8,800 nucleotides of DNA from NCBI GenBank assembly GCA_021810735.1, contig JAJZIF010000128.1, positions 1-8,800 on the forward strand. The letters are read 5' to 3'. The position numbers and the translations under genes are program-made. The first letter of the stretch is position 1; the number at the start of each line of letters is the position of its first letter. Shown here in pieces: positions 7,332 to 8,800 of this stretch. The notes under the pieces are model-generated. The model was not told the origin of the DNA. It searched no databases and was given only the letters and a program-made list of their open reading frames with translations. Origin of the DNA: Acidobacteriota bacterium. GTDB lineage: Bacteria; Acidobacteriota; Terriglobia; Terriglobales; Acidobacteriaceae.

Positions 7332-7349
7332 CACTGCGAACCGGGCTTC

Positions 7350-7369
7350 CCTCAGCAACCAGCCTGAGG
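7350..7369. other. inverted repeat upstream of the beta-lactamase promoter
   Basis: CCTCAG (7350-7355) and CTGAGG (7364-7369) form a perfect 6-bp inverted repeat with an 8-base centre. It lies between the stop of the minus-strand envelope gene and the candidate -10. In the minus direction the T-run precedes the stem, so it is not a standard intrinsic terminator for the envelope gene. It may be a small operator-like dyad around -34 to -54 or chance. Confidence 0.3.
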
Positions 7370-7384
7370 CAAAAAGAATGCTGT

Positions 7385-8050
7385 TTACTCAACAGGCTCT
7401 GCCGTCACTTCAATCTGCTCTTGCTTGGCGGTCCCGGGAATATCGAGCGATCCCAGAATCAACGGCTTCCCTACCGTGACAATGGCAGTACTATCCAGCG
7501 TAGTCTGGCGCAAAATCGGATCCGGCAGCCCGGCAACCGATTTCTCCGGAACCACCGCGGATTGCACAACCTGCGTCTGCAGAACCAGGTCGTTGGCAGG
7601 ACCACTCAAAGACGCATTCAGGTGCAGACCCACATCCAGGTACTGCATCTGATCGCTGCTCCTCCCCGTACCCGCACTATCGCGGCCCGTCACTATCGGA
7701 ACCCGCTCGCCTTGCTTGATGCTTGCATTTTCACCGGATGCCACCACCACCGCCACGCTGTGATGCCCGGCGCTCTTGCCCCCGCCAGAATCAGTAAGGG
7801 TATAAGTCAGCCGAAACACCCTCGGCCCCTGGCTCATCTCCGTCACCACCTTCTGCGCGATCTCAAAATCATGCTCCGTACTCATCATCGAGATTGCGTT
7901 TCGCGATGCCACATAAAAAACCCTGGCTCTCGGCAGTAGACTGCGCAGGTCGGTGACAATATCTATGGCATCGCTTTGTCTTACAACGCCGGTCAAGTAC
8001 AGGACGTGATAGGTTTCGGGACCCATGCTGGCCGCGGCCTCGGCACTAGT
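7385..8050 (-). pseudogene. 5'-truncated secretin-N-domain-like envelope protein
   Basis: The native part is about 220 residues, from S-A-E-A-A-A-S-M near 8047 to the stop at 7385. The first ~65 residues (Y-H-V-L-Y-L-T-G...D-I-V-T-D-L-R-S-L-L-P-R-A-R-V-F-Y-V-A-S-R-N-A-I) have the alternating strand/helix pattern of the small N1-type domains found in secretins and related acidobacterial proteins. They are followed by a beta-rich half beginning P-R-V-F-R-L-T-Y-T-L-T-D-S-G-G-G-K. No pore (secretin C-terminal) domain is present. The open frame continues upstream to an ATG at 8134, but those first ~29 codons lie in the IS630 left end and overlap the transposase start by 12 bases, so they are not native. 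The original start, probably with a signal peptide ending near the Ala-rich stretch, has been separated by the insertion. The remnant could still be translated from the IS-derived or an internal ATG (8026). Confidence 0.6.
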
Positions 8051-8122
8051 ACCGTGACCTCGTAGATTCGTAATCAAGTTTGGCACTTTTGTGGGGCCCG
8101 ATCCGGGCGTTATAGCGGAAGC

Positions 8123-8602
8123 ATGGGATGGCACAATAGATTGCAGATTCGGCTTTCGCGGCAGGAGCGGGAGCAGATCGACGAGTTGCTGAGCGGCGGA
8201 GTACAGCCAGTGCGGGTGGTGATTCGAGCGCTGGTGCTTCGCCAGATGGATGATGGCCGGTCAACAGTGGAGGCCGGAGCCGGAGTGGGCGCCTCGGCCA
8301 AGGTGGCTTGGGCGATTGGCAAGCGCTATCTGGAAGGTGGGCTGGAACGTGCCCTCTACGATGCGCCTCGTCCGGGGCAAAGGCCGTTGCTGGATGCCGA
8401 ACAGGGGCAGCGCATCATTGCCATGGTGTGTGGACCACCACCGGCAGGTCGAGCGCGCTGGACGGTGCGGTTGATTGCCCACGAGGCGGTGAAGCGTAAG
8501 TTGGTGGGGCATATGGCTCCGGAGACCGTTCGGATTCTGCTTCAGAGCCACGACCTAAAGCCGTGGCGGGAAAAAAATGTGGTGCGTGGCGACGCTGGAT
8601 GA
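8123..8602 (+). CDS. IS630 family transposase, N-terminal part (ORF A)
   Basis: This is the DNA-binding half of an IS630-type DDE transposase, which cuts and rejoins the element at TA sites. The 159-aa frame holds the helix-turn-helix region (L-S-R-Q-E-R-E-Q-I-D-E-L-L, then the G-A-S-A-K-V-A-W-A-I-G-K-R-Y segment about residues 54-69) and an L-x-D-A-E-Q-G-Q-R-I linker followed by R-W-T-V-R-L-I-A-H-E (112-121) and V-R-I-L-L-Q-S-H-D-L-K-P-W-R-E-K. After W-R-E-K the frame runs into seven A residues (8571-8577) and ends 27 bases later. The family-typical continuation M-W-C-V-x-x-L-D is in the frame one base further along, so the gene is split by one extra A. Confidence 0.85.
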   Translation: MGWHNRLQIRLSRQEREQIDELLSGGVQPVRVVIRALVLRQMDDGRSTVEAGAGVGASAKVAWAIGKRYLEGGLERALYDAPRPGQRPLLDAEQGQRIIAMVCGPPPAGRARWTVRLIAHEAVKRKLVGHMAPETVRILLQSHDLKPWREKNVVRGDAG

Positions 8603-8800
8603 GGACTATATCCGTCGTATGGAAGATGTTCTGGCTTTATACGAAAAGCCGCTCTCGGAAGAGGAACCTGTGGTCTGCATCGATGAAAAGCCGGTAGTGC
8701 TGCATCGCGACCTTCGCGCTCCTTCGCCCGCTCGGCCAGGACAGTTGGCGCGGCGCGATTATGAGTACAAGCGTTGTGGCACGGCCAATGTCTTTTGCGG
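8577..8800 (+). CDS. IS630 family transposase, DDE domain part (ORF B, partial)
   Basis: Reading from ATG 8577 gives M-W-C-V-A-T-L-D-E-D-Y-I-R-R-M-E-D-V-L, followed by V-V-C-I-D-E-K-P, which carries the first catalytic Asp of the IS630 DDE domain, and R-R-D-Y-E-Y-K-R-C-G-T-A-N-V-F-C at the window edge. It is open to the right edge with no stop. It continues ORF A after a +1 change of frame in the A7 run; with six A residues the two would be a single frame. Whether the product is made by frameshifting or transcript slippage, or is simply inactive, is not decided by the sequence. Confidence 0.85.
   Translation, partial: MWCVATLDEDYIRRMEDVLALYEKPLSEEEPVVCIDEKPVVLHRDLRAPSPARPGQLARRDYEYKRCGTANVFC

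Larger units (their letters stand above)
8049..8800 (+). mobile_element. IS630-family insertion sequence, left part (runs off the window)
   Basis: The element starts at a TA dinucleotide at 8047-8048 or 8050-8051, the target IS630 elements duplicate, just where the minus-strand envelope gene loses its native sequence. About 70 bases of end sequence precede the transposase. The right end is outside the window, so the terminal inverted repeat and target duplication cannot be confirmed. Codons here favour G in third position rather than the C seen in rdgB, which fits a mobile origin. Confidence 0.8.

Noticed and set aside
8046..8077. Outward promoter from the IS end driving the envelope remnant (TTGATT with TACTAG on the minus strand)
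   Set aside because: The spacing is 20 bp, too long for a convincing promoter; without a mapped transcript it is not supported.

Overview
The window reads as chromosomal DNA from a Gram-negative, GC-rich soil-type bacterium, most likely an acidobacterium (Terriglobia/Acidobacteriaceae). This is an inference from three things: the Bacteroidetes/Acidobacteria-like B-type succinate dehydrogenase operon in the order sdhC-sdhA-sdhB with no sdhD, the very strong C-ending codon preference in rdgB and its upstream neighbour, and a secretin-N-domain-like envelope protein of a kind common in that phylum. No rRNA, tRNA or CRISPR array was found.

Layout. Positions 1-78 are the 3' end of an upstream gene with a cysteine motif that resembles the Fe-S loop of endonuclease III/MutY. 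A short non-coding stretch (79-207) holds a 70-bp degenerate tandem array built on a 14-bp unit. Then comes rdgB/HAM1, an inosine/xanthosine triphosphate pyrophosphatase (208-837, +). A 248-bp leader (838-1085) contains two possible hairpins and only weak promoter matches. It precedes the sdhC-sdhA-sdhB operon (1086-4496, +), whose genes abut stop-to-start, with a strong intrinsic terminator at 4535-4570. An OafA/YrhL-like membrane acyltransferase follows (4690-5970, +).

The second half runs mostly on the minus strand. A Tat-exported class A beta-lactamase (7299-6412) is followed in the same direction by a DUF4440/SnoaL-like NTF2-fold protein (6349-5987), probably one transcription unit that converges on the acyltransferase. 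Upstream of it, an envelope-type gene (minus, ending at 7385) has lost its 5' end at about 8050. There an IS630-family insertion sequence begins and runs off the right edge. The transposase of that IS is split by a one-base excess in a seven-A run (8571-8577), giving ORF A 8123-8602 and a second frame 8577-8800+, which carries the first part of the DDE domain.

How the genes work together: the sdh genes encode the membrane flavoprotein/iron-sulfur/di-heme cytochrome b complex of respiration. RdgB is nucleotide-pool housekeeping. The beta-lactamase, acyltransferase and broken envelope gene are accessory cell-envelope functions next to a mobile element. I did not find convincing evidence of an entirely new system. 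The points most worth checking are the chimeric IS/envelope gene boundary, the A7 transposase frameshift, the active-site combination of the beta-lactamase, and the heptad/14-bp repeat array before rdgB.
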